A DNA stretch of 64,000 nt from Mixophyes australis (Eukaryota > Chordata > Amphibia > Anura > Limnodynastidae). The notes below the pieces were generated by a model. It saw only the letters and a program-made list of their open reading frames with translations. It was not told the DNA's origin and did not search any database. Position numbers and translations under genes: made by a program. How positions within the stretch are numbered: position 1 is the stretch's first letter; every line of letters starts with the position of its first letter. The stretch is from positions 250,164,028 to 250,228,027 of the forward strand of contig JAVHZZ010000004.1 of assembly GCA_036250195.1 (NCBI GenBank), given 5' to 3'. This document shows positions 32,395 through 44,610 of the stretch, piece by piece.

Positions 32395-34590
32395 GGCTCT
32401 TGCTATGCCAATGCATCCATTCATCAGACACCCAGATCTGATTATTCAAGGGTTTGTGCACATGCTCAGTTTGCAAAGTTCCTTTTCATTCATGATTTAT
32501 GTAAGCCACAAAATAGATAATAGTATAGTATAGGTGAAACACATGCAGCTTGTCTGTTTCCTGCAATTTTAGGTGTCCCACCCTAACCACTTAATGTGTG
32601 GATTTAGTGCTACATAAATTCAATTGCTTTGTCGGGCAATAAGGCCACCTTAAATAGCCCAGTTCTGTGTGCTGCAATCATCTGCAGTCACGTTCACAAC
32701 AGGCACCCGTGGTGGAAGGAAATAAACTTGTTATCTTTGTAATAACCCATCCCTGGAAGGTCAGCTTGCTGGAGTCTACCCAGAGAGTATATCTGAATGG
32801 AACAGCGCACAGCTGCTGTGCAGTGATGATGAGAGCCATGACAGGTAGCCTACTTGTTACAGCTCTTTACATCAGCTGTAATTTCTACAGGCACTCTGTA
32901 CAAAAAGCCAAGCAATCATTAGCAAGTAAGAGGAGAGCTAATGATGTAGATAAGCCAGGGTACTTTACACCTGCTAAAGTCTTTCTCTGTGTGAATTGCA
33001 ATATTTTTCATATGTATGATAAGATATGACTAGTTTTACCTTTATATTTTTATTCCTAGTGTCTGTCACTAATGATACGTCTTTAGTTTAAACGTTTATG
33101 TGAGTGGAAGGAAAGACTATGGCATTAGACATTCAATAAACGCAATGGACCTCATTTGTGACAGGCCCTGGATGTGCAGTACAAATGCCTTAGTTTTGTA
33201 CTGGTGCACCTAGATTGTCACATAAAGTCCAACTTCCTAACAATTTAATTCCACCCCTTTCATTAAATAAAGTTTTGTGTGCTTACACTAAAATACTAAC
33301 CAGTTTAGCCTCATTTATGCGTCATATTAATTATAAGTGAGGTGACATTGTGTTTTTTTTATTATTATAAGTGGCACTTTTGTTGGTTTGAGCTTCTCTT
33401 CCAAAGTACAACTGGAAGGCACTAAATGCATCTCATTAAAATAATAGAACAAGAAATCTTTTCAGAGTTACAATGGTCGCGTACCCATCTGCACTGCAAG
33501 GAATGCCCCTACAATGCACACTGTCCACCCAATTCTCATTTCAGTAATTCAATTATTTACACTATATTTTTAGGATCATTTTGTTAATTAAATATGATCA
33601 GGGACAATCTTATTTCTATTGGACATGCTGGTTAATCCAATCAGCATTGGCTTGTGTGTGCAGTCATTAGCTAGCTGCAGTGCTTGGAGTCCATTTCATT
33701 GGTGGAACACATGTGTCAGTGTGTGTCCTGCATTGGATGACTTGAAAATGAAGTGTGTAAATGCTGCCCTCTGGCATCCCAAAAGATTAACAATACTCAT
33801 GGTGGGTTCTACAAGTTTAGTATTGAGAAGGCAGTCTATAAAGGGCAAAATAACAGACTGTACACTGCACAGTTTTGCCCTATTTTTTTGGACAAATGAG
33901 CACACATACACTAGTCACGAGGCCCTGTCATCTAAATATATGAAAATATATCTGAACAGATAGTATGTAACTAAACATATGTTATATTTACTTGTTAAAG
34001 TTTCATAATGTCTTGTATACTCATCTTTCTACATGCCAGCATGAATTTAGCAATCTGCTATGAATATTCATGAGTATTAATGATTAGCCCATGTACTAGC
34101 AGGAGCACGCTCAGCGTGAAGCTGAGAAACAGTCTATGACATCATCCTCAAGCTTCCAGTTTGTAGTACATTGGCTCGGAATGATAACATGAGATAACCA
34201 CTTCCTTTACCAGCAACAAATTTAAATCAGGAGCGCACTTGGGGGTGGAAGTGGAGGGAGGAGTGGAGGAGTTCCTGTTGTCCGGAAAAATCCCCACCTC
34301 AAGGCACCATTTCCCTCCACATTATGCATTTTAACATGCATGAGTCTTATCTAGCTACAACACATTCTCTTCGGATCACTTTACAGAACCGAGGTAAAAC
34401 AAGGATAAACTTAACACAAAGAGCATAAAATTATGTAATATAGCATGGGCAAGCATGCACATGTAGCATGATAGAACAATGGTAAACATAGCACAACTAG
34501 TATCAGAAAAAAACTAGGGAGACATAGTACCAGTAACATTACAAAAGGTAATTCACAATAATAACATGGGCAGCAGAAAGCAGGTAGCAT
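32395..34590. other. No recognised gene; possible regulatory-like AT patch
   Basis: The frames at 32667-33029 (120 codons) and 33619-33963 (114 codons) are longer than most but show no domain, and a minus frame overlaps the second. Positions 34060-34140 contain ATTCATGAGTATTAATGATT followed by a TGACATCATC (CRE-like) motif and later ATGCATG, which could be a clustered transcription-factor site region. This is speculative. Confidence 0.35.
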
Positions 34591-35780
34591 CAGCGGCGGA
34601 TTGGCCATACACCTTACCTGGACTCCCGGTAGGCTGATGGCTCCCATAATTTTATGGGGCTGCTAGGGGCAGGACAGGCTGGTCCGGTCCCAAATGCAGT
34701 CACTTGAGTCAGCATCTTGGTAGGCTGGACAGCGCTATATGCTGCTTTACAGAGGCATTGCACTGCCATTTAGACAGACAGTCCTGTCTATTGGTGAGTC
34801 TTGTGTGTCCCTGCCCCAGCCTCCTCCCCTTCGTCTTAACGGGTTCCTCCATTGGCCAGGACTTTGCACCACACAATACCAGCACAAGCAAGAAGGTATA
34901 ATGCAGCATTCAGTGTAAGTACCTTTTCCTCCCCTTCCCTGTGCCTCCCTTTGTGTAGGTAGCTCTGTCCCCCTTTGTGTGTGTCGCTCTGTCCCCCCCT
35001 TTGTGTGTGTGCCTGTACCCCCTGTATGTGTGTGTGCCTCTGCCCCCCCCTCTTTGTGTGTGCTTCCCCCCCATTTGTGTGTGTGTCTCTGTCCCCCCAC
35101 TTTGTGTGTGTGCCTCTGCCCCCCTTCATGTGTGTGCCTCTGCTCCCTCTTTGTGTGTGTGCCTTTGTCCCCCCTTTGTGTGTGTTCTTCTGCCCCCCCC
35201 TTTGTGTGTGTGCCTCTGCCCCCCTTCATGTGTGTGCCTCTGCTCCCTCTTTGTGTGTGTGCCTTTGTCCCCCCTTTGTGTGTGTTCCTTTGTGTGTCCC
35301 CCATTTGTGTGTGTTCCTCTACCCCCCCCTTTGTGTTTGTTCCTCTGTATCACTCCTTTGTGTGTGTGCCTCTGTCCCCAATTTTGTTTGTGTGTCTGTG
35401 TGTTCCCCTCCTTTGCGTGTGTGCACCTCTGCAACCCCTCCTTTGTGTGTGTGCTCCTCTGTCCCCACTCATTTGTGTGTGTACACCTGTGTCTACAATT
35501 TTGTATGTGTACCAAATTCTCGCCATCAGTCTCTCTCTCCCCATGTGCGTTTCTGTCTACCAGGTCCCCCTAATTTTTGTCTGTATCCAAATTATGGGTG
35601 CCTGTCCTTTTATTTCTCCCCCTTTGTGTATATGTCTCCCTTTGTACCTCCATTCCATCTGCCCCACAACACACTTGCACCACAACTTTTCCCCCTCATC
35701 TTTCACTTCTTCATGCCTTTCCTTCCTCTGTTTCTGCTGGAGTCGATGTACAGGCGGAACCAGTGCTTGTAGCTTCCAAT
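34591..35780. mobile_element. hAT fragment of the copy-D family
   Basis: It begins CAGCGGCGGATTGGCCATA and continues with CACCTTAC...CCCGGTAGGC(T)GATGGC, matching the inverted right end of copy D over about 50 bp. The opposite terminus and an octamer duplication are not visible, so it is truncated or rearranged. The body holds a large CT/TG minisatellite. Confidence 0.6.
34930..35520 (+). repeat. TTTGTGTGTGTGCCTCTGCCCCCC minisatellite
   Basis: Units of about 28-39 bp alternate TTTGTGTGTGTG, CCTCTG and runs of 3-8 C. About 16-18 units are present. Because the period avoids stops, long frames exist in all three plus frames (up to 271 codons, Cys/Pro/Val-rich) and on the minus strand. I treat all of these as non-genic. 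Confidence 0.95.
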
Positions 35781-36109
35781 CAGTAGTGATGTGAACGAAA
35801 AGACTCACAACCGTGTCTAATTCCACATAGTTGAACCTAAGAATGAAGGTAAGAACAATTGTCTGGTTTTAACAATTTTGCTGAGTGTCTCAATAGTAAA
35901 CTTTTGTTATGTTATAGGTCTTATTCATCATGCTCACACCCCTATTAATGCATGCGCTAATGGGGTTGTTAGACACCGCTGGTCAGGGATTCCTTATTGG
36001 AGATTTTGCATGCACTTGGGGACTCATTTATTAAGGGCGAAAAGGCCTTTAATACATCAATAGGGCTTTTTCTTGTTTCAAAGGGGTACTGCAGGCTGCT
36101 ATTGCTGAC
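35781..36109. other. No gene recognised
   Basis: Short stretch with GGTCTTATTCATCATGC and GGACTCATTTATTAAGGGCG phrases that may be remains of a MITE related to M1. Confidence 0.35.
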
Positions 36110-36546
36110 AGTAAACCCTGCTGGCTCACCTTTGCATGTGAAAGCCTCAAATGCTCTATTAGTGTTGCCATAAAGGAAAATTCTTACAAAATCCTTACTA
36201 CATGGTACCTAGTTCCTAGTCATTTACCTACAATGTTCCCAAATACCTCCAATCTGTACTGGAGTGAGTGTGACCAGCAAGGCAACTTCAAGCACATTTG
36301 GCGGTCCTGTCCGGCCATGACTTCCTTCTGGACCGACCTCATTGCAGATGTTACTGGGCTCACCCTTCGCTTGTCCACTACCAATTTGCTTCTCTGTGCC
36401 CCCGTTCCTCACATTGCTAAATTCCTTGACAAAGTAATTTTACACATCTTCTGTGCAGCCAAATTTCAAATAGCTCGGAATTGGAAAAATCGACCCCCCC
36501 ACATTTCCTGTCAAGATGTTATTAACCACATATGTAAAGGGAAATG
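36110..36546 (+). mobile_element. L1-like LINE ORF2 C-terminal fragment
   Basis: The plus strand at about 36175-36540 reads 'ENSYKILTTWYLVPSHL' then a zinc-knuckle-like W..CDQQGNFKHIWRSCP and later 'IARNWKNRPP'. That order (K....RWY..P, C..G...H..W.C, IA..WK) is typical of the L1/Tx1 ORF2 C-terminus. The first Cys of the knuckle is Trp-Ser-Glu here, so it is degenerate. It is heavily 5'-truncated. It covers the part of ORF2 just downstream of the relic ending at 17570. Confidence 0.75.
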
Positions 36547-36559
36547 ACTGTCTGCCCTG

Positions 36560-36940
36560 CCTAAAAAATACTGATCCAAAACTCTTGAGATTCGAAATTT
36601 TCCCAGAAATTATGTTTTACCTGATTTTCAGATTCAATTTGACGCTAGAAACCAAGTCATGTTTTGGTTCTGCTCGGAACCGCAAAACTCATATATAAAG
36701 TGTTCAATTCCACCTTGTTACTACCTCTTGCTGGCAGTTGGTGGCATGGCAGGTCATTTTTTTTAAGCTGTTGAAATGATTTACATGCGGTTTCTGAATA
36801 CTGAAAATGCCCAGAAATGTTATGGGCCACAGACAACATCTCCTGCACCAGCTTCTCATTTTTAAGAAATTCTGAATAATCAAGTTTATTGTTTGTGCAA
36901 ACCTGCTACATTTTGAAATTCACCCAGTCGCAATGCACAC
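36560..36940 (-). pseudogene. hAT transposase core relic
   Basis: The minus-strand frame from 36848 gives 'EMLSVAHNISGHFQYSETAC' followed by K.FQQLKK..LPCHQLP. After a shift comes 'QQEVVTRWN' and TLYM. This matches the insertion-domain end of the hAT core in copy C (57440-57590) but is clearly diverged from it. No hATC or BED part and no termini were found. An ATACTGATCCAAAACTC phrase at 36569 recurs at 37629 and may mark related element sequence. Confidence 0.7.
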
Positions 36941-36942
36941 AC

Positions 36943-38434
36943 AGGGCCTGATTCTTTATGGCACGCAAAGTGAATGTAATAAGGGCATACTCACATTCAA
37001 CTACAATCGGATCTGAAGAAACGCCTCTTGTGGAATACAGGTGTAGGTACGCACTGCCTATACATCATATTGAGACAAACACTACACTCTGCAGGATACC
37101 AACAATACATATGTGCAATATAAAGTCCCAGAAAAACACTTATTGTCACCAGGATGTAAGTGTCTACTGTACATAAAATGCATTTTTAAAGTTGCTCTTG
37201 ATTGCAAACTCATGTTCTACCATTATTATTTTTTTTGGGGTGGTGGCTGCTGTTCACGGTCAAAGTACATCCCCTCACGCAATGCAGTCGGGTTGAAACA
37301 CTTCGGCTTTTAAAAGCAAGAAACAACATTTTTTATCCACACATGTTAATTTACTAATATACTATTACTACCAGTAGCCATTCAGTGTCTATCTACTCTT
37401 CACTCTCTCACACCCAAGTTATCAACACACATTTCTAGTAGACTGATCTGTAAATAAACTGTTAAGATCTGTGCAATAAAATCACAGCTATTTCAATTTA
37501 CATTGCCTTATTCACCCTGTCCAACCCTCTGCAAGCCACTTAATGAGCACACAATTGCAGTAAATGTCCTACCCACATGCTATTAATTCTAAAATGGCAG
37601 AACAGGAGGGAGGGCTATATATAGAAGATACTGATCCAAAACTCACTAGATCCAACATGTTAGAGGAAATAACGTTTTGACTTGTTTCAACTCGGTAGCT
37701 CAAAGTTCGGCTCTCCGAATTTCTCCAAATCCCAACCACTCATTTCTAATATATACTATTAAAAGTGTCCTAGATTCATTGGTCATTTCTCACCTTTCTT
37801 CGCCACCTTCTTCAGTTATCACATAGTGTAATTATTCTGTGCTGTTTGCAGTAATGAGAAGGAGCCGAGTACAGGGAGACAAGTTACTGAGTTTGAGCTG
37901 ACTTTTTGCCTCACGGACCAGAAGAGATAACTTTCATCTTATGGCAGCAGCAAATGCTATCTCAAGAGGAAAACAGACTTTTCACAGGCAGTGTCCTGAT
38001 GAGATCTGAATGATAAATCACGGTGATAAGCCATTATAAAACATAGTTGTTATTATCTCTAGGGGTCAATGATTGATACAAGTCCCCTAAATATCTGCTA
38101 TGTACTAACCACCATAGGTCTTCTACACACTGGTCACCAGAGAATCAAGGTTTTCTATACACCGGCCTCCAGTAATTAAAAAACCAATGTCATTCTCTTG
38201 ACAACATGTCACCAATGGATCATATTCTGGCCCAGATTTAGGGGACGACAAAACGTGATTTACAACCATAAAGTGCAGCACTAATGAGCACTAATCCTAG
38301 TCCTCCTCTGTTGTGGCATTGTGCCACTGATTCCAAACCACACAGGTTACATTTACATTACACTTACATTTTACACAAGCTGCAGGGGAAAGCCAGGGCT
38401 GGTGCAAGAATGACATTTATCTTTGGTTTGTGTT
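36943..38434. other. MITE fragment, then no gene recognised
   Basis: GGGCCTGATTCTTTATGGCACG at the start resembles the M1-type terminus but the element is incomplete. The remainder to 38434 shows no gene. A GGATTTGGAG/CTCCGAATTTC-type stretch at 37690-37740 may be a hAT end remnant. Confidence 0.4.
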
Positions 38435-38436
38435 TT

Positions 38437-38470
<34 letters not shown>

Positions 38471-38477
38471 ATATATG
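38435..38477. repeat. (TA)n microsatellite
   Basis: About 40 bp of TA with one phase interruption. Confidence 0.95.
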
Positions 38478-40719
38478 TTTAAGGATTAGTGTAGATAAAT
38501 ATAGAAATGTAGACATGAGAAGTAAGTAGATGGATACTCTGTTTCTCACCTTAGGAGACATGTAATCGATAGTCTTGGATTTCTCTAACATCTTCTTTAT
38601 ACCAAACATGTTTGTTGTTGCAATGCCGAAATCTTATTTTTAAAACCAATGTAATCTTGTCTTTCTCATTCCATAAATATTTTAAGTTCTTACCAAAGCT
38701 AAAAAGCATAATTATTGAACATATCAGCACTTCTTGCATATTTGTTTGATAGGAATATGCTGTAAATTGATATGTAAAACACCAATCCTTCTGGCATCCT
38801 CTGGTGCAGAGAACAGTGTCTTACCTGTCACCAATACTGATGTTCCAACCACACATACAGGCTACGTTTCATCTAAACTACAGGGGAAATGTTGTAAACA
38901 TGGAGAAAAAAAAGTAAATCTTAAAATGGCTGTAAATAAACTCTATAGCTATAGAACTTCACAGATACCTCCAACACAATAGCTATATACTGGAGGAAAA
39001 TGTAGTGGTATTTTGAATTGAATATGGAGCAATTTATTACTATTTTGTTGTACTTAGAGGCGTAAGTTCTAACTTGGGCCCGCTGTCTTCTTGGTGCAAA
39101 AATGTTTTGCTATCAGGCCCAGTGACTGCTAGTGACGAATGCCCAGTCCTTCTCAGATACAGCAATCTGAACAGCTGGCCATGACTGGTGTCACCTTAGT
39201 CACTTAGCAATGAATACACCTTTTCTGCTACCATGGCGTTCTTAGGTTCATCAAAACCACTTATTAATGTTTCACAATCAATTCACATACACATGTAGCA
39301 TGAGCCTCCCTGGGCTTCTTAAATCCATATAGAATCACAGAGAATATGCTAGATTCAATTTATTTTAATCCGAAAAACATTTCCAAGGCTTAGTTACAAA
39401 AAAATAAATAACAAGACCTAAAATAAGTTGCTCAAATAAGTTTCAGAAAATAAAGTAGGAAATAAAACGAGAGTCACTACTTACTAGTAGTATGTGTGAG
39501 GGAACACAATTGAGGAATATGGGATAAATCAGTCTTGATAGATGCCTCATGAAAATGCACACTAATTTCTAAAGCAGAAGATTTTAAACCCTTCTTACAG
39601 GCTCTTCACCCCACCTTAGGAATTACATTTTCAATTAAGTCAGATCGATTCCGAAAATGACACCGAGCTATCAAAGTAAATTATCTATCACAAAATATAA
39701 GTTTGGCACCTCAGAGAATCTCTCAACCCTGCTCTGCTTGAGTGGCTAAATGTTTTACAACTCTGGAGCTTCAAATTCCTCCAAAATGTTTATCTATCCC
39801 GAACCTGGCTAATTTCAAAAGACTATTGGTCAATTGTACAGGTCACATAGGTCAGTCAGCAAAGCATACTTTGAGAGGTTACATAAAATATTCACATTGT
39901 CATACATGAATTCAACAGAAAATAACAATCATTCATTAGATATACTACATAATCGTCACATCGCAACAGCTAGCTACACCACTGACTGTACTTAATGGTT
40001 TCTCCACTCCAAATTGTTATAATTATTTTCAAACAGCTAACTACTACATACAGCTATGTTATTTTTCTCATATATTCTCAAAGACAATATATGATAATAA
40101 TAATATAGTTTTTTGTGGTATAAATTTTGATCAGGGAAAAAAACAGGATAAGTCAGTCAAAGAACAGGAAATCTGGTATTTGAAAGTGGAAACCCAGCTT
40201 ATAACCCTGACCTTGACATATGGACCATTTCAGAACTGACCTGTATATTGACCATCATTACTTACTCATTCCTCTATATAATCAGCAGCTGTCTTGTGAG
40301 ACTATTTCTGGTGGTCACAACATGCAACTTCCTTGCAATAAAGCTCATCATTCTCTTACTGAGGTCCCGTGTGAAAACGTGGGTTTTAAATTATATTCAG
40401 TGACTCAGATCTAACTAGCTTTATTCACTAGCAGGACAATGTGTCAGCAACCTAGACTATTCCTAACATCCGTCTTTACTTTTAGGACTTAAATATATGT
40501 CATTTAAGGCCAAGATGTTGAGTATTACACACTTCTCTAATGGCTTTGTGTTTCCAGATGTTTCGGCCCTAGTGGAAATTCAGACTGGAAATCTGAACTT
40601 GCTTCAGAGTAAGACATAGAAGACTTGTGGAAACGATGTAGCTGCAGTAGGATAGTGGGTATGGACTTTGCAGAAGGCATAAAAGGGGCAGAATACTATA
40701 AAGCTGGAACATAACAGGA
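38478..40719. other. No gene recognised
   Basis: AT-rich. No frame over 90 codons, no family resemblance, no clear repeats. Possibly unique host DNA. Confidence 0.45.
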
Positions 40720-41310
40720 TAAAGAGCAGAGGCTTATATGAGAGACTTAAAGGAGCATTGTTTAGTGAGGGAGAAGGCAGATCTGTAAGTGGAGAGGATG
40801 AATTTGAAGTGGAGGAAGTCAGTGACTGAGCAGAATTTCCTCCTGTGTCGTTTGGGTTTAGCAGGGCAAGAACACTTTTGTAGAAACTGGGTCAGTTTAG
40901 AGAGCCAAGATTGAGGTTTGTGGTAGAAGAGTCGAGGGAAAAGGAGCATCTAGATTGTGTTTGGTAAGCAAGGACTTGAGAGGGGGGCAGGAAGTGGTGA
41001 GATGGAGAATGAGAAGAGGTGCTGAATAAAGAGGGGTACATTAGAGTTGAAGAAGTTAGAGATTAGGTTGGAGAAGGTTCAAGAAGACAAGGTCAAGGGA
41101 GTGGATGAGAGTGTGTGTGGTGGAGAAGGACCTTTGTGAAAGACCAAAAGTGGAAGAGAGGGTGAGAAGTTTGGAGGGAGCAGCATCAGTGAGATTGTCA
41201 GTAGGGTTTTTTTTGTATTCTAGCGCATCAAAACTGCCCAGGGAGGAGGTAAATTCATACTTCCTCTTTGAGCAGCAGATCATGCAGTAGTGAGCAGCAA
41301 AGCACCAGGC
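40720..41310 (-). mobile_element. L2-clade LINE relic, endonuclease end and linker
   Basis: Minus-strand 41283-41056 contains 'HTLIHSLDLVFLNLL', similar to the TLDLVFS end of the L2/CR1-type endonuclease. 40949-40734 contains 'FKFILSTYRSAFSLTKQCSF' plus KSLI, similar to the L2 linker F....L..YS.ALS.AK..Y...LI before the RT. Together they place a 5' portion of an L2 ORF2 here. It is full of shifts and lacks the RT. Confidence 0.65.
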
Positions 41311-42286
41311 AAGAGGTAAGTGAAGTGGGGTAAATTTAGGTGGTGGTAGTCAAGGCCAAGTAGGATCAATGTCGTGGGGCAATGAGAGGCATTGTCAGTG
41401 TCCACCCATTCAACTACCATACACATAAAACCCCCCTATAGAAATCCTGTGTTTGCCCCTGCAAAATATACTTAAGGAATTTATGATGGAGAGGGAGGGG
41501 AGATAGGCACATGTTTATATTTGTTTTTCTCTCTAATAGTATGTGTGTTGACAAAATATACAATAGCTATACTCATTATCCATTTAAGGTGACTGTCTTG
41601 CTGCCCTGTTCATTTTACTGGGAAGTTGGGAGATATGTCCCTGCACACCATGGTGTGCGTGCTAATTCACGGGTGTTTTTAGGGAGGGGAGGAGGATTAG
41701 CGTTTCTGTAACATTGCACAGGCCCTCCAGAGGTGTGGCCACATTCCAGTGGCTTGGCCATGCCCCCTGTCCCAATTTCCATGAGGCGAATGTTGTTAGG
41801 ATTTCACTCAGACAATACTGTTAATGTTATATTTTTCAAAACTGTATGATAGGTACACTTTAATAACAATAACCATCATTGGAATTAGTCTTCACTGCGA
41901 TCATGATACAAAATACAACAATACTAAACTAAAAATGGGTGGCAATAATAAATGCACCAGGAGAAATGTACTGTGTTTGGCGTACACGTCATTAAATGGA
42001 AAACCTGAGAATGCAATAGGGAAATACAAACTTTATTGACGTGATACAAATAAAATTTACATTATATGCTTCTGGTGATGCATACATGAACACTTCTTGC
42101 TTTTTATTTTACTCTTAATGTCAGAATGGCAAAGTAGTTCATAACATCAGGTTGCATAAACTTTCTTGTGACCCCAATGCTAAAGCTTAACTAAAGGAAG
42201 AGAAAGAAAACATGGAATGTAAAAAAGGCCAATCTTGGAGTGATAGAGTAATATTTAAAAATAAATACTTTATTGGATATATATTG

Positions 42287-42289
<3 letters not shown>
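41311..42289. other. No gene recognised; repeat-like patch
   Basis: At 41640-41790 CCACACCTCTGGAGGG-type and GTGGCTTGGCCATGCC motifs resemble the repeat family seen near 61.8 kb. The rest is unassigned. Confidence 0.4.
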
Positions 42290-42342
<53 letters not shown>

Positions 42343-42736
42343 ATTATATAAATGCCTAGTGGTGTGTGTGAAAAAAAAAACCAAGCTGCAGCGCCACCTG
42401 CTGGGCAGAGTTATACACTGACCTATATATTTCTTGAAGGAGAAGTGACAGTTGGGAGTGGTTGGTGGTTGCCGGGGGTGACAGTGGGGAGTTTTTAACA
42501 CCTTAAGTAGCTTGATGAAGGATGTGGCGATGAAGATGAAGGATGAGGTGATGGAGAAAAATGATGAGGTGGTGACATGTGGACAAAACCACGTTAAAAA
42601 AGGGCGCTTGCGTCAGGAAGTAACGCTCTTCCCCTGAGGAGGCCTGGGCTAGGCCCAAATGCATGACAAGAACCTTTTTAACACCTTAAGTAGCTTGATT
42701 TGACTAGAATGCATGAGTATCATGCACGGGTTAACT

Positions 42737-42777
<41 letters not shown>
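42290..42777. repeat. (TA)n microsatellite, split by a Helitron
   Basis: TA blocks at 42290-42339 and 42739-42777 were one array before the Helitron inserted. A poly-A/T context follows. Confidence 0.9.
42340..42738 (+). mobile_element. Non-autonomous Helitron, 399 bp
   Basis: It starts TCTATTATATAAATGCCTAG, the TC-start typical of vertebrate Helitrons. It ends with a hairpin GCATGAGTATCATGC followed by ACGGGTTAACTTG, where CTTG replaces the usual CTRR. It has no inverted ends and no duplication. It sits exactly between A and T of the TA array, the known Helitron target. TTTTTAACACCTTAAGTAGC and the next five bases recur at 42492-42516 and 42675-42699, an internal direct repeat. There is no Rep/helicase. 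Confidence 0.85.
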
Positions 42778-42784
<7 letters not shown>

Positions 42785-43240
42785 TATTTTCTTTACACCT
42801 AATGCTAAAGCAGCAGTGACCAGCTGCCTAGAAATCCGCCACTGTCTTGCATCGATCATACTGTACAAAAGAAAAAGACAGGTTTAAACAGTTTACACTC
42901 CTCCCACAGCCCTAACTTGATAGACATATGACACTTCCACCTTAATTTAAAAAAGGAGTTTCCTCCAGGTTTTCTGTTTGATTGCAGATACACCCTGTCA
43001 GCTGTCTGCAAGCTTATGGAAAATGCTTTTAAACCACTTCAAAATATGTAAATTAAATCAGATTTTTTATTATTATTTTGTCACACATATGTCCTCCACC
43101 TGTGTCTCTTTAGCCTAGGTGCACTACTGTACAAATGTGTAACTCTCTTTGCAGCCTTACTCTGCAGATTATATAGAAACAAAAAATGTTATTCCTAACT
43201 TCTCTCTTAAAAATCTGAATGCAAACCACTCTCTTTGTCG

Positions 43241-43241
<1 letters not shown>
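42778..43241. other. No gene recognised
   Basis: AT-rich sequence between two TA repeats. Confidence 0.45.

Positions 43242-43322
<81 letters not shown>
43242..43322. repeat. (TA)n microsatellite
   Basis: About 80 bp of nearly pure TA with one G interruption at 43277. Confidence 0.95.
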
Positions 43323-43323
<1 letters not shown>

Positions 43324-44354
43324 CTGTACATATATCATATGGGATGTCAGAGTTTGTTCTTGACCTTCACTGCCTAGAATCTCCCCCTGACTCACTGCTT
43401 TTAACGAAGATGTAACCCGATATTGGCCGGCAAAAGTGATGCATTGGACCTGCTTTGATCACAACAAAGGAGCCGCTGTATATTTTAAATCTCTAATTTC
43501 TATTTCTACATCTGACCCCTCTAGTGTCCCCTGCTGATTAGGGGATTATTAGGACAAAGAATTCCTTGCCTTTGCCACTATTTCTGTTGCTCTTTGGTTT
43601 ACAGAGTGCACAGCATCTCTGAACATGCATGCGCCTTTCAAATGGTGGTTACTATTTCTGTCTCAGCACAGGAGTGTTCTGCCAGGACTTACATAATTAA
43701 GCACTGACAAATTTATCAGCTTGTGAAAGTCAGCTGGTTCCTCTGCAGCCACAAATTAACATTAATGTTATTTTACATAGATTTATTAAGTTAGTTACTA
43801 CATGCAACAGAAACACTGAAAGTCTGATCAGGACTCCATGGGGCCCTAAGCAAGATACTGCTTTGGGCCCCCTACATTTGACAAAAAACAGCACATAAAA
43901 ACAGTTTAAGGTAATCCAGGCCACTCATTGCCACCCGGGCCCTAGATGGAAGCTTTGGTTGCCCAATGGATGATCCACCTACAGAAACACTCCTCATTAT
44001 ATAATCAATATCATACATTTTATCTTGTATATTGTACTAATATTAGCAATGTCTGTAAAACTGCCATATAGCTAGTGTAATATAACACTGAGTGCTTGAA
44101 CACAGTGTAAACTGTTACAATTGTATATGCATTGGTTCTATATTATGTTTGCACTATTTTTGTAATTTATGATTTTGAACATAGAACATCAACAAGAGAA
44201 GAAAATGATACTTGCAGTACCCAGGCTTGCAAACACTTAAAATAATTTTGTAATGACAAGTTAATAATAATTTGTTACCGACATTATATATGTAACTCTA
44301 AAATGTTTAAAAAAAGTAATAAAACATAGAGAACAATAGGAGTCTGGAACTGAA
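43323..44354. other. No gene; hAT-like fragment
   Basis: At 43838-43960 the phrases GGGGCCCTAAGCAAGA, TTTGGGCCCCCT and GCCACCCGGGCCCTAGATGG resemble non-autonomous hAT ends. Both termini cannot be paired. The rest is unassigned. Confidence 0.4.
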
Positions 44355-44610
44355 ATTATTATCCTTTATTTATATAGTGCACACATATTATGCAGCGCGT
44401 TACAGAGAATGATTAATCATTCACATGAGTTCTTGCCCCATTGGGCCTTAGAATCGACATTCTCAACCACGTGCACTGATATTAATTTTGTTAGAGGCCA
44501 ATTATTCTAACAGTATGTTTTTGGACTGTGAGAGGAAACTGGAGCATCCCACCATATGAATGTAGGGTGAACAAACTCCACACAGATAATGTCCTGGTTG
44601 TAATTGAGCC
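44355..44610 (-). mobile_element. Deu-domain SINE with L2-like tail, diverged
   Basis: The minus strand at 44600-44500 has a TCTGTGTGGAGTTTGTTCAC core, a GGATGCTCCAGTTTCCTCTC stretch and CCAAAAACATA. The L2-like tail (GCTGCATAATATG, ATATAAATAAAGGATAATAA) follows at about 44400-44355. The same core as at 511 and 22965, but in a different state of decay. Confidence 0.7.

Noticed and set aside
32667..33963. Two frames of 120 and 114 codons, considered as possible host exons
   Set aside because: No recognisable domain, no convincing splice context, and an overlapping minus-strand frame of similar length in the second case.
34747..35794. Frames of up to 271 codons, Cys/Pro/Val-rich or His/Thr-rich
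   Set aside because: They lie across a minisatellite whose units contain no stops in any frame; coding in all frames at once indicates repeat structure, not a gene.
43110..43415. Tyr/Ile-alternating frames on both strands
   Set aside because: Translation of a TA microsatellite.
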